A stretch of 64,000 nucleotides of DNA from Leptolinea sp. (lineage in GTDB: Bacteria; Chloroflexota; Anaerolineae; Anaerolineales; Anaerolineaceae): contig JAAZMZ010000019.1 in assembly GCA_012798535.1 (NCBI GenBank), positions 1 through 64,000 of the forward strand, in the 5' to 3' direction. Numbering within the stretch: position 1 is the stretch's first letter; each line of letters starts with the position of its first letter. Made by a program: the position numbers and the translations under genes. The notes under the pieces were generated by a model. That model was given only the letters and a program-made list of their open reading frames with translations. It ran no database searches and was not told the origin of the DNA. This document shows, one piece after another, positions 56,303-64,000 of this stretch.

Positions 56303-56362
56303 ATTATAACGCTATAAAATGCAATAGCAAATAAAAGCAAATGCAAAAAAATGCATTATAAT
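56303..56362. promoter_or_regulatory. Divergent promoter region with palindrome
   Basis: Two consensus TATAAT boxes point outward: minus strand at 56303-56308 and plus strand at 56357-56362. Between them, AATGCA-AAAAAA-TGCATT (56340-56357) is a perfect inverted repeat touching the plus -10. Several GCAAAT-like repeats lie nearby. Both -35 regions are weak, which suggests a regulator that controls both the transporter and the oxidoreductase operons. Confidence 0.55.
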
Positions 56363-56427
56363 TTCCCTGCTGATATAAATTGATAGATCAATTTTTATTC
56401 TCACGATTTCTTTATGAGGGAAGAATA

Positions 56428-58056
56428 ATGATTACAACCGAAGAGCGGATTTCTTCAATAACCAGGCGTTTTAATGCTGATCGAAGTAATCTTATTCAAA
56501 TATTACAGGAAGTCAAAAAGGAAGAATCGCAAATATCTTCTTCTGCTATGCAGATAATCGCATCGAATCTCGGAATGGAACCGGCAGAAGTTTATTCAGT
56601 TGTTACATTTTATCCATTTCTGGGTGAGCAAAAACAGGGGCGATACACTATTAGATTGTGCCGGACTCTTTCCTGCCATATGAAGGATAAAGACGGCATT
56701 GCCGAACAATTATCCAATGAGTTGGGTATATCTTTTGGACAAACGACCTCTGACGGTCTTTTTTCGCTCGAGTGGACAGGTTGCCTGGGCGCATGCGATC
56801 AAGGACCGGCATTATTGGTCAATGACAATTTATATACTCATCTTTCTGTAGGCAGTGTGAAACAGATCATTCACAAATACAGAGAATTGGCCGCAGAAAA
56901 GGAAAAAAGCCCGCATGATCAACCCGGCAAGGTAATAACACCAGGATATATTAATTTACAATCCTTCCCGAATTATGAACCCTGGAAAGGCATCAAATCA
57001 CTCATTCGAAAATCACCCGTAGAAATAGCCCATGATCTTTCTTTGAGCGATGGGATTTTTACGTCAGAGTTGAAGTCTCTTCTAGACGAGGCAAAAAAGG
57101 GAAAGGCGGAGTTTAAATATATAGTCTGCAATTCTGATGAAAGTGGTCCGGGATCCTTTAAAGATCGTTTCCTTCTATCGAACTATGCCGATCTGATGAT
57201 AGAAGGTATGTTGATTTGTGGTTATATCTCTGGTGCTTCTAAAGGGATAATCTATCTACGAGGGCAGTACGCGGACCTGCAGAACCATCTACACAGAGTA
57301 CTGGTTGATTGTCGTCAAAAAAACTATCTTGGCCATGAGGTTTTTGGGCTTGCGGGATTCAATTTTGATATTGAGATACGGATGGGCGCGGGAGGATACA
57401 TCGGTAAAAATGATGGTGCCTTGATCAATGTGCTTAATGGGCAACGTACTGAACCTGCAGTTATTTCAAGGGCGCATTTTATTACCACTATCGAGGACTT
57501 CATCCGGGTTTCCTGCTCTTCTGAAAAAGGGAAAAAAACCCAAAACCAGATCAGCAAACCCTCTTTTTCATCAAAGGTGTTTTCTGTTTCTGGAGATTGT
57601 ACCCGGCCAGGAATTTATGAACTCCCGTTGGGAATCTCAATAACTTCACTTTTAGAGATTGTAGGAGGGAAAAATGCCAATGGAGTTTTACTGGGTGGAG
57701 TAACAGGCAAATATATTGCCGCAGAAGACTTTGAACTTCCGGTTATGCAGGAAAGCGTAAACACAGGGGCAACAGTAGTGGTTATAGGACCTGACCGGAA
57801 TATGATCGAGATTGCGAAAAACCTGCTGGAATTTTTTATTGAAGAATCCTGCGGGCAGTGTACTCCCTGTCGTGAAGGCGTTCCCAAACTGCTGGAAGGA
57901 TTGAAAAGCAGGCAAATATCTACTTCGAGATATTACCTGCTGGATTTATGCGAATTGAGCGAATGTATAAAGCTAACATCAAAATGCAACATTGGTAGAT
58001 CTGCTCCCGATATTTTTCTTTCAGTAATGAAGAAAAAGAGATCAACACAATCTTAG
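56428..58056 (+). CDS. Fused NuoE-NuoF-like Fe-S protein with degenerate flavin/NADH site
   Basis: This 542-residue protein begins with a NuoE/HydC-type thioredoxin-like [2Fe-2S] domain (Cys78, Cys83, Cys119, Cys123). A NuoF/HydB-like part follows, with an SLBB-like region and the [4Fe-4S] motif ESCGQCTPCREG plus a later Cys. The FMN/NADH-binding hallmark GRGGAGFPTG is absent, and CGEET is replaced by IGKNDG. The retained KYIVCNSDESGPGSFKDR block shows homology. It probably conducts electrons but may not reduce or oxidise NAD(H). GAGGGAAGA precedes ATG 56428. It is 53 bases ahead of the hydrogenase gene, in one operon. Confidence 0.85.
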   Translation: MITTEERISSITRRFNADRSNLIQILQEVKKEESQISSSAMQIIASNLGMEPAEVYSVVTFYPFLGEQKQGRYTIRLCRTLSCHMKDKDGIAEQLSNELGISFGQTTSDGLFSLEWTGCLGACDQGPALLVNDNLYTHLSVGSVKQIIHKYRELAAEKEKSPHDQPGKVITPGYINLQSFPNYEPWKGIKSLIRKSPVEIAHDLSLSDGIFTSELKSLLDEAKKGKAEFKYIVCNSDESGPGSFKDRFLLSNYADLMIEGMLICGYISGASKGIIYLRGQYADLQNHLHRVLVDCRQKNYLGHEVFGLAGFNFDIEIRMGAGGYIGKNDGALINVLNGQRTEPAVISRAHFITTIEDFIRVSCSSEKGKKTQNQISKPSFSSKVFSVSGDCTRPGIYELPLGISITSLLEIVGGKNANGVLLGGVTGKYIAAEDFELPVMQESVNTGATVVVIGPDRNMIEIAKNLLEFFIEESCGQCTPCREGVPKLLEGLKSRQISTSRYYLLDLCELSECIKLTSKCNIGRSAPDIFLSVMKKKRSTQS

Positions 58057-58109
58057 AAGAACAGCTCACCAAACCCGCATCTCCCCTGGAATTATAAAAG
58101 GAGGAATCT

Positions 58110-60029
58110 ATGCAAAACTTTCTAAATAACAACTCGGGTTTACCTCTACCATTGAACGAAGATACTGGCCTGCTGGTGAAAGAAAAAAATCCGGCAAAAA
58201 CCACAGTCAACCTGACGATTGATAATCGCAGCATGGAGGTAGCCTTTGGAACGACCATTCTTGAAGCTGCGAGACAGACTAATATTTATATTCCTACACT
58301 ATGCTCTCACCCGGATCTCTGTATCACAGGGTCTTGCCGCATATGCGTGGTTGAAATAGAAGGGATGGAAATCCTGCATACATCCTGCGATTATCCCATC
58401 ACACAACCCATCAGGGTTTTTACCTGTTCGCCGAAAGTGCAAAAAGCTCGAGCTTATATCCTTGATTTATTGATTTCAAAGCATTATGGTGAGTGCTTTG
58501 AATGCGGCCGAAAAGATAACTGTGAATTGCCGGCCCTGGCAAAACAATTCAGTACGGCGTTCTTGCGCTTTGGGAAACCTTCACCTCATTCCGAGATTGA
58601 TGATTCCAGTCATTCAATTACACGGGATATGAACAAATGCGTCTATTGTCAGCGTTGCGTTCAAACTTGCAATGACATTCAGGGTATTGGTTGCCTTGCC
58701 CCAATTGGTAGAGGGAAGAATATCAAAATAGCCAACTTTTTAGATATGCCACTGGGTGAAGCGATTTGTATTAATTGTGGACAGTGCGTTGACCGATGTC
58801 CGACAGGTGCATTGCAGGTAAAAGACTCAACGGTTGATGTCATGAAAGCCATCAACGACCCGAATAAACATGTTGTAATTCAAACCGCCCCTGCTCCACG
58901 GGCAGCGATTGGTGAGTACTTTGGTTTGGAGCCGGGTCATGCCCTCACATTTGAGATGAACACTGCTTTGCGGCAATGTGGTTTTGATAAGGTGTTCGAT
59001 ACAAATTTCAGCGCCGACCTTACCATCATTGAAGAAGGTACTGAATTGATCCAGCGGTTGTATAAATTCCTGGTTGAGAAAGACAATTCGATTTCCCTTC
59101 CTCAATTTACATCCTGTTCTCCGGGTTGGATAAAATATCTCGAACATTTTTATCCTGAATTTATTCCCAATCTTTCCACGGCCAAATCGCCACAACAGAT
59201 GTTCGGAGCTGTGATTAAAACGTATTATGCCAGACAGACCGGAATTAACCCCAAAGATATTGTTACTGTTGCCTTAATGCCCTGTACCGCCAAGAAATTT
59301 GAATGTAATCGACCTGAGATGGAATCAAGCGGATATAAGGATGTTGATTACGCAATTACCACTGTAGAAATGGCAAGGATGTTGAAAAGCAAGAACATCG
59401 ATTTGCCTAAATTGACAAAATCAGAATTTGACGATCCCTTTGGCACAGCAACCGGATCAGGTGTGATCTTTGGTGCCACCGGTGGTGTTATGGAATCTGC
59501 ACTTCGTACAGTACTGGAATTGGTGACCGGCGATAGTGTGGAAACCTATTTTAATCACGCTGACATACAACCCATTCGTGGCATGGAGGGTATCCGGAAG
59601 GTTGAGATCGTGATTCCAAAAATCGGGCCGGTTCCTGCAATTATTAAGAACATCGTTCCAGATATGGAATGGTTAAAGGGAGTGACATTGAAACTTGCCG
59701 TAGCTCATGGGACTGTCAATGCCAGAAAGGTGTTGGAAAATATTAGGGCTGGCGGTGAGTTGGCTTCATTTCATTTTATCGAATTTATGGCTTGCCCCGG
59801 TGGCTGCCTAGGCGGCGGCGGCCAACCTGTTCCAACCAGTGAGGCAATTCGACAGGCCCGCGCACGTGCCATCTATTCTGAAGATAACAACTATATGATA
59901 CGTAAATCTCATGAAAACCCCGCCGTATTGAAGCTTTATGAAGATTTTCTAAAGGAAGGTCCGGGTGGCCATCTGAGTCATAAACTATTACATACAAGGT
60001 ATACACCCAGAGGGAAAAAACTGAATTGA
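58110..60029 (+). CDS. hydA: [FeFe]-hydrogenase-type large subunit
   Basis: This 639-residue M3-type protein has an N-terminal [2Fe-2S] domain (LCSHPDLC, CRIC, TSC) and a His-Cys3 cluster (HYGECFECGRKDNC). Two [4Fe-4S] motifs follow (CVYCQRCVQTC and CINCGQCVDRCP). The H-cluster motifs are L1 TSCSPGW (334-340), L2 MPCTAKKFE (390-398) and L3 EFMACPGGCLGGGGQP (558-573). The L1 motif has Ser where TSCCPxW carries the second Cys. The C-terminus (IRKSHENP, HKLLHTRY) is typical. AAGGAGG lies 7 bases before the ATG. It is the catalytic candidate of the complex. Confidence 0.9.
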   Translation: MQNFLNNNSGLPLPLNEDTGLLVKEKNPAKTTVNLTIDNRSMEVAFGTTILEAARQTNIYIPTLCSHPDLCITGSCRICVVEIEGMEILHTSCDYPITQPIRVFTCSPKVQKARAYILDLLISKHYGECFECGRKDNCELPALAKQFSTAFLRFGKPSPHSEIDDSSHSITRDMNKCVYCQRCVQTCNDIQGIGCLAPIGRGKNIKIANFLDMPLGEAICINCGQCVDRCPTGALQVKDSTVDVMKAINDPNKHVVIQTAPAPRAAIGEYFGLEPGHALTFEMNTALRQCGFDKVFDTNFSADLTIIEEGTELIQRLYKFLVEKDNSISLPQFTSCSPGWIKYLEHFYPEFIPNLSTAKSPQQMFGAVIKTYYARQTGINPKDIVTVALMPCTAKKFECNRPEMESSGYKDVDYAITTVEMARMLKSKNIDLPKLTKSEFDDPFGTATGSGVIFGATGGVMESALRTVLELVTGDSVETYFNHADIQPIRGMEGIRKVEIVIPKIGPVPAIIKNIVPDMEWLKGVTLKLAVAHGTVNARKVLENIRAGGELASFHFIEFMACPGGCLGGGGQPVPTSEAIRQARARAIYSEDNNYMIRKSHENPAVLKLYEDFLKEGPGGHLSHKLLHTRYTPRGKKLN

Positions 60030-60063
60030 ATCTCGATTCACAAGAAACCAGCAACGAATAATT

Positions 60064-60810
60064 ATGGAAGAGACACATTATCTCATTGATAGTTCGTTAG
60101 TCATTAACGACTCATGGCAACAACAAGAGAAATTGATCACTATTGAGCATATTGTTTCTTTGACAATCAATGGGAAAATCTGGCTATATTTTGGGTGTAC
60201 ACCAACAGATTTGGAGGCACTTGCCATTGGCTTTTTATTCAATAACTTCATCATTGATTCTATGAATGAAGTTGCCTGCATTTATGTTTGTGAGAATAAG
60301 ACCAATGTTGACGTTTGGTTACACCATAGCGCTGAAAAACCTGAACAGATGGAATTTGTAAACATCGATAATGTGCTTTCCACTGAGTATTCGTTTCCGG
60401 TAATGGATCGAGAAAGAAGCCCGGTAGAGTGCCAGGAGAAAAACATCGCATTTCTTTACAAAGATTTCATTAAGACAAGGAATCTAAGCCTGGATTCGAT
60501 AAAAGATGTATTCTATGCCGTGCTTTATAGCGGAAATAAGAGAATTGGTCAGGCATGTGATATAGAGAAGAAACAAACCCTGGATAAACTCTCAGGACAA
60601 TGTCTATTACAGTCAATTAATATCAAGGGCAGTATTTTAATTACCAATGCCCTGATAAATGGAGAAATGATGCAGAAAGCGGCTCGAATGGGCGTGTCAA
60701 AGATGATCTCGTTAAATTCGGCCAGTACTTTCGCGCTCGAATATGCAAAAACAATAGGAATACGTATTATCGGATACGTACATCAAGACCATTATTCCAT
60801 TCTAATATAG
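60064..60810 (+). CDS. FdhD-like protein lacking catalytic motifs
   Basis: This 248-residue protein is an FdhD homologue by TPTDLEALAIGFLFNN, the DKLSG block, and GEMMQKAARMGVSKMISLNSAST...GYVHQDHYSIL. FdhD delivers sulfur to the Mo cofactor of formate dehydrogenase. The CxxC loop that carries the sulfur is missing, and the DIGRHNA-DK motif reads DIEKKQTLDK. It may therefore bind a cofactor or partner without sulfurating it. It starts 34 bases after hydA in the same operon. No formate dehydrogenase gene is in the window. Confidence 0.8.
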   Translation: MEETHYLIDSSLVINDSWQQQEKLITIEHIVSLTINGKIWLYFGCTPTDLEALAIGFLFNNFIIDSMNEVACIYVCENKTNVDVWLHHSAEKPEQMEFVNIDNVLSTEYSFPVMDRERSPVECQEKNIAFLYKDFIKTRNLSLDSIKDVFYAVLYSGNKRIGQACDIEKKQTLDKLSGQCLLQSINIKGSILITNALINGEMMQKAARMGVSKMISLNSASTFALEYAKTIGIRIIGYVHQDHYSILI

Positions 60811-60862
60811 TTCTCCAGATAAATTACACGATTGCCAGTATTTCCAGAAATCGAGTATGAAA

Positions 60863-60893
60863 AAGAATAGAAATCACTTTTACCACTATTCTT
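60863..60893 (+). terminator. Possible terminator of the hydrogenase operon
   Basis: AAGAATAG and CTATTCTT form an 8-bp stem with a 15-base loop, followed by CTACTTGTGTTTTTT. The T-run is distant, so it is a weak call. It lies between the convergent FdhD-like and LVIVD genes. Confidence 0.3.
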
Positions 60894-60932
60894 CTACTTG
60901 TGTTTTTTCCACAGCATCTTTCCGGATAAAAA

Positions 60933-63056
60933 TCACTTCTTTTCATCAAAGCGAAAGATATACATCCCTTGATAGGTTGTAATCACGTAGACTAGATCTT
61001 TGTCCACGGCCAGATCCCAGGTCTGTAGGTTTCCCAAAAGACCGGCAAATTCAGGTTTGTCCGGTTTTAAAATGTCATACACCGCTGATCCACCCAGATA
61101 AAGATACTTGCCATCTATATATATATCCGGCGCACCGCCCGGAATGGAGTCCGCCGCGATCCTCTTCGGGTTATCAGGTTCTGCCAGATCAAAAATCAGC
61201 ACGGTTGCAGGAAGAATATGAATATATAACCGGCTGCCGTCCGTGGTCATATCCATGGGAGACAGGTTTTGTGCTTCGGCCAGCGGGATGGTTCGCACCT
61301 CCGTCGGTTTTTGTGGGTCTGCCAGATCAAACACCCTCAACGCGATGGGTTCTTTCTGCCCTTCATAATTCCTGTCCATTGAGCCGTCCAGAGCGTAAAG
61401 ATGGTTTTTTGCCAGAGCAAGTATCCATCTTTCATTGGCGGTGTCAATGAAATTGACGGCTTCAGGGGCATCTGGATGAGCGATATCCACCACCCAGATA
61501 CCTTTGCCTGGATAGAAAGCATCCGGCCCGCCCCAACCGGAAAGATATGCCAGGCTGCCGTTCAAAACAATGTCAAAAGCGCCGTCTGAGGCTTTTTCAT
61601 CAAACACCGCGCCGCGCTCTACCGGCTTCGCGGGATCTGACACATCATAGATATGAAAGGGATAATTCATATCGGCGATATAGGCAAAACCGTCTCTGAC
61701 CTGCAAACCTGAAGGAGTCTGAAGGTTCAGGTTTTTGCGTTCATCATCGTAGAACAATTCTGCAGGTTTTTTCGGATTGGAAATATCCACCGTTCTGAAT
61801 CCGCTGTAGCGCCCGGTTACGTACGCGATTTTTCCATCCAGACGGATATCGGAAAGCACATCCGGAAGGGGCGTCATATACCCGCCAGTCAGCCGGGGCT
61901 GTGCCAGATCGGCCACGTCCACAATGATCAGTCCGAAGGCCGGATCAGTCACCCACAGCCGGCCATCCTGCAGATACAGCCCGCGTTCGCCATGTTCCTT
62001 CACAGTCAATTCCCAACCCCCGACTGCTGTGGGAAGCTGCCCGACCTGAGCCGGGTTCACTGGGTCGGTGACATCGATGATATGCACACCGTCCATATCA
62101 TCCGCCAGATAGACGGTGTCTCCTTCGACCACCAGTCCGGATGCCGACTGGGTATCCAGATGGCCGATCATTGTGGGTTGATCTTCCTGGGAAATATCCA
62201 GTATGACCAATCCATCCTGCCCGGCAGCCAGACACAGGTACTTTCCACAGGAGCGTACACTGGCTATACTTCCTGTACCCTGCTCTGCGGTGGGCAAGGC
62301 GGAGAAGGGGAGTGCCCCGACTTTTACAGGTTTTTGAGGATTCTCGACATTGAATACTTCCAGTTCATGCAAGGTCGTATTTACAATATATATACGGTTA
62401 TTGACCAGCGCCACCGAAAAATCGGCGCCGCCCGGAGCCGAGCTTTCAAAAAGAGTTTTCGGCTGCCGGGGATCCCGGATATCCGCGATGAACAATCCGG
62501 CCGAATTGCAGGCCATATAGGCGGTATTGTCATCAATAAGGATGCCTTCACAGCCTGCCACTTTGGGTTCCACATAACCCACCTTTTTTATCTCTGCGGG
62601 ATTGCCGATATCCAGAACGGTCAATCCACCGTACAGGGTGACTGCGTAGGCATTCCGGTCGATCACTTCCAAACCGGTGACCAGTCCGGGTAAAACCTCA
62701 CTTTCACCCAGCCATTTCGGGGCATCGGGATGTGAAATATCCAGTGCCGCCACCCGCGGCCCCTGACCCAGAAAAGCCAAATCACCCTTTACGAACACAG
62801 CCTGTGTGCTGCCGCCCAACTGTCCGAGCAATGTGAATCCCTGGGGGGACACTCCTCCAATATTCACCTGTCCGCTGGTTTGTCTGAAGAGGTCGGTTAT
62901 CCCCTCCAGAAATGGTTTGGCGGTTTCCTTTCCCGATTCAATTTCGGGCACGGGTGTTGATCGGTCATTTTCCGCGGGTGCCAGGAACTGGCAGGAAAGT
63001 GTCACCAGGCTGATCACCATACAGGCTAACAGAATCTGATTGGATGGATTCTTCAT
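60933..63056 (-). CDS. LVIVD-repeat beta-propeller lipoprotein
   Basis: This 707-residue exported lipoprotein has a lipobox at LSC (Cys22). At least ten LVIVD-type repeats (for example GLVILDISQEDQPTMIG, GVHIIDVTDPVNPAQVG and GLIIVDVADLAQPRLTG) build one or two beta-propellers. Such domains act in protein or carbohydrate binding at the surface. No catalytic motif is present. Both neighbours are minus-strand genes on the right; the hydrogenase operon converges from the left. Base composition returns to the higher G+C level here. Confidence 0.85.
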   Translation of the reverse strand: MKNPSNQILLACMVISLVTLSCQFLAPAENDRSTPVPEIESGKETAKPFLEGITDLFRQTSGQVNIGGVSPQGFTLLGQLGGSTQAVFVKGDLAFLGQGPRVAALDISHPDAPKWLGESEVLPGLVTGLEVIDRNAYAVTLYGGLTVLDIGNPAEIKKVGYVEPKVAGCEGILIDDNTAYMACNSAGLFIADIRDPRQPKTLFESSAPGGADFSVALVNNRIYIVNTTLHELEVFNVENPQKPVKVGALPFSALPTAEQGTGSIASVRSCGKYLCLAAGQDGLVILDISQEDQPTMIGHLDTQSASGLVVEGDTVYLADDMDGVHIIDVTDPVNPAQVGQLPTAVGGWELTVKEHGERGLYLQDGRLWVTDPAFGLIIVDVADLAQPRLTGGYMTPLPDVLSDIRLDGKIAYVTGRYSGFRTVDISNPKKPAELFYDDERKNLNLQTPSGLQVRDGFAYIADMNYPFHIYDVSDPAKPVERGAVFDEKASDGAFDIVLNGSLAYLSGWGGPDAFYPGKGIWVVDIAHPDAPEAVNFIDTANERWILALAKNHLYALDGSMDRNYEGQKEPIALRVFDLADPQKPTEVRTIPLAEAQNLSPMDMTTDGSRLYIHILPATVLIFDLAEPDNPKRIAADSIPGGAPDIYIDGKYLYLGGSAVYDILKPDKPEFAGLLGNLQTWDLAVDKDLVYVITTYQGMYIFRFDEKK

Positions 63057-63155
63057 TTACCACCTCCCCAAACAGAATCACGCGGGTATTAAACCGGTAT
63101 TTCACCCCTGGATGAGACTAACGTGCATTCATCATAAAGGAGGGCGATATGAAAT

Positions 63156-63650
63156 TCAACTGCCTTTTCCGCGAAATCGCATCACCGGCCCGATCGTTTT
63201 ACGCATCAAGATCTCATTGTGCCCGGGGATCATATATTCCCGCAATACCCCCACTTCCTCATATCCCAGGTGTTCGTAGATCGGACGTACGGAGCTGTTG
63301 AAATCCGAATAGCACAGGAAGCAATTGGGTGAAACGCTGAACACCCTTTCTTCCGCGAATCGTATCAGCTTCGAACCCAGACCACCGCCGCGAGCGGATT
63401 CATCCACACAAACCGCCTGGAGATAGCCTTTCATCGGACCGGTCAGGTCGATCACCAGCAGACCCGATAGATTTTCTCCGCAAAAGGCGCCGTAGGACTC
63501 CTTTTGCGGATTGGAAACCGCGTCCAGGCACTGCTCATAACTCCGCCCGAATGTTTTCCAGGGGTCGGTCTTCATCATCAAGCGCGCGGCAGAGGCACGT
63601 TCATCCAGAGTTTGAAATCCCCGGATGATCACATTGTCCAGATTTACCAT
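63156..63650 (-). CDS. GNAT-family N-acetyltransferase
   Basis: This 164-residue GNAT protein has the acetyl-CoA loop in ARGGGLGSKLIRFAEE (R-G-x-G-L-G pattern). The preceding strand GYLQAVCVDES and the later FLCYSDFNSSVRPIYEHLGYEEVG are typical. The substrate is unknown. ATG 63650 is preferred, with AGGATAGG upstream. A GTG at 63653 is the alternative. Confidence 0.9.
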   Translation of the reverse strand: MVNLDNVIIRGFQTLDERASAARLMMKTDPWKTFGRSYEQCLDAVSNPQKESYGAFCGENLSGLLVIDLTGPMKGYLQAVCVDESARGGGLGSKLIRFAEERVFSVSPNCFLCYSDFNSSVRPIYEHLGYEEVGVLREYMIPGHNEILMRKTIGPVMRFRGKGS

Positions 63651-63701
63651 CACCTATCCTGTTTATTATCAGGGTTGCCTGTAATCCGACGATGCACCTG
63701 A

Positions 63702-64000
63702 TTAAACGATCATCATATTGATCTTCATCTCTTCCATCTTGTGAAGAATGTCCCGGTTGATCTCTTTGCCGGTGATCACCAGGTCGACCTCGTCAAAATG
63801 GCAGATGTTGACAAAGGCAATCTTTTCGAATTTCGAATGGTCGCACAAAACAATGACCTCATTGGAAGCCTGGATCATCAGTTTCTTCGTCTGGATTTCT
63901 TCCACCGAGAAGTTCATATATCCGATATTCATATCCACCGCATCAACACCCAGAAAAACCTTGTCGGCATGGATCTGCCTGATCATATTCTCGGTGAAAT
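63702..64000 (-). CDS. DeoR-family regulator, C-terminal part (partial)
   Basis: This is the C-terminal half of a DeoR-type sugar-responsive repressor. The sensor domain has ADKVFLGVDAVD, QASNEVIVLCDHSKFEKIAFVN and DVDLVITGKEINRDIL. The frame is open to the window edge (residues before MIRQI read FTEN), so the helix-turn-helix part lies outside. It probably controls a sugar or sugar-phosphate operon further along. Confidence 0.88.
   Translation of the reverse strand, partial: FTENMIRQIHADKVFLGVDAVDMNIGYMNFSVEEIQTKKLMIQASNEVIVLCDHSKFEKIAFVNICHFDEVDLVITGKEINRDILHKMEEMKINMMIV

Noticed and set aside
53808..60810. Genomic island with mobile-element borders
   Set aside because: The base composition differs, but no integrase, transposase, tRNA end or flanking direct repeats were seen, so it is not called a mobile element.

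Overview
The window looks like a chromosomal segment of a free-living anaerobic or facultative bacterium, most probably of the phylum Chloroflexota (Anaerolineae-like). This is inferred from gene content, not from a marker-gene match. The clues are PdxS/PdxT vitamin B6 synthesis, a Ycf45/SpoIIIAA-type R3H ATPase beside tmk, many lipobox lipoproteins with beta-propeller, NBR1-Ig-like or CARDB domains, a flavodiiron protein, glucosyl-3-phosphoglycerate synthase, and no LPS genes. Most of the window is moderately GC-rich. About 53.7-60.9 kb is visibly A+T-richer. No transposase, integrase, phage gene or CRISPR array was seen.

Layout. 0-6.4 kb: a small gene behind a LacI-type palindrome, a YfhO-like membrane protein, an ArsR-DUF2087 regulator with its own operator, a PRC-barrel protein, two small membrane proteins and a secreted BNR-repeat protein. 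6.4-16.5 kb: a four-PAS hybrid histidine kinase, a flavodiiron protein, a lipoprotein, a polytopic membrane protein, a flavodoxin and a DegV protein. 16.6-27.4 kb: an aminotransferase, dodecin, an HD hydrolase with imidazolonepropionase and an MFS exporter, an IscR-like Rrf2 regulator, MscL with a zinc ribbon, a YbjQ protein, a chemoreceptor, SurE and YchF. 27.4-32 kb: tRNA-Leu(CAA), an acetyltransferase, a phospholipase D-like lipoprotein, PlsC, DedA and a PrsW-type protease. 32-37 kb (minus strand): pdxS-pdxT-GNAT-like-R3H ATPase-tmk. 37-40 kb: a FecCD-type ABC importer core with a THEP1-like NTPase, and a PadR regulator.

40.1-45.2 kb is a likely compatible-solute cluster: GT4, USP-GpgS fusion, histidine phosphatase, GT4. 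It could make glucosylglycerate and extend it. ABC-F and AmrS genes follow. 48.4-52.2 kb is an operon of an inositol-phosphatase-family protein, a CcrM-type GANTC methyltransferase and an M3 peptidase, with two GANTC sites in its promoter region. A 23-codon lysine-rich gene lies at 53.5 kb.

The most unusual region is 53.8-60.8 kb. An SsuABC-like importer is divergent from an operon with a fused NuoE-NuoF-like protein, a five-domain [FeFe]-hydrogenase-type protein and an FdhD-like protein. The NuoF half lacks the FMN/NADH-binding motifs but keeps its Fe-S cysteines. The FdhD-like protein lacks the CxxC loop and the GRHN motif. No formate dehydrogenase is present. This suggests an electron-transfer complex that is not an ordinary NAD-linked hydrogenase. 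The window ends with an LVIVD-propeller lipoprotein, an acetyltransferase and a truncated DeoR-family regulator.
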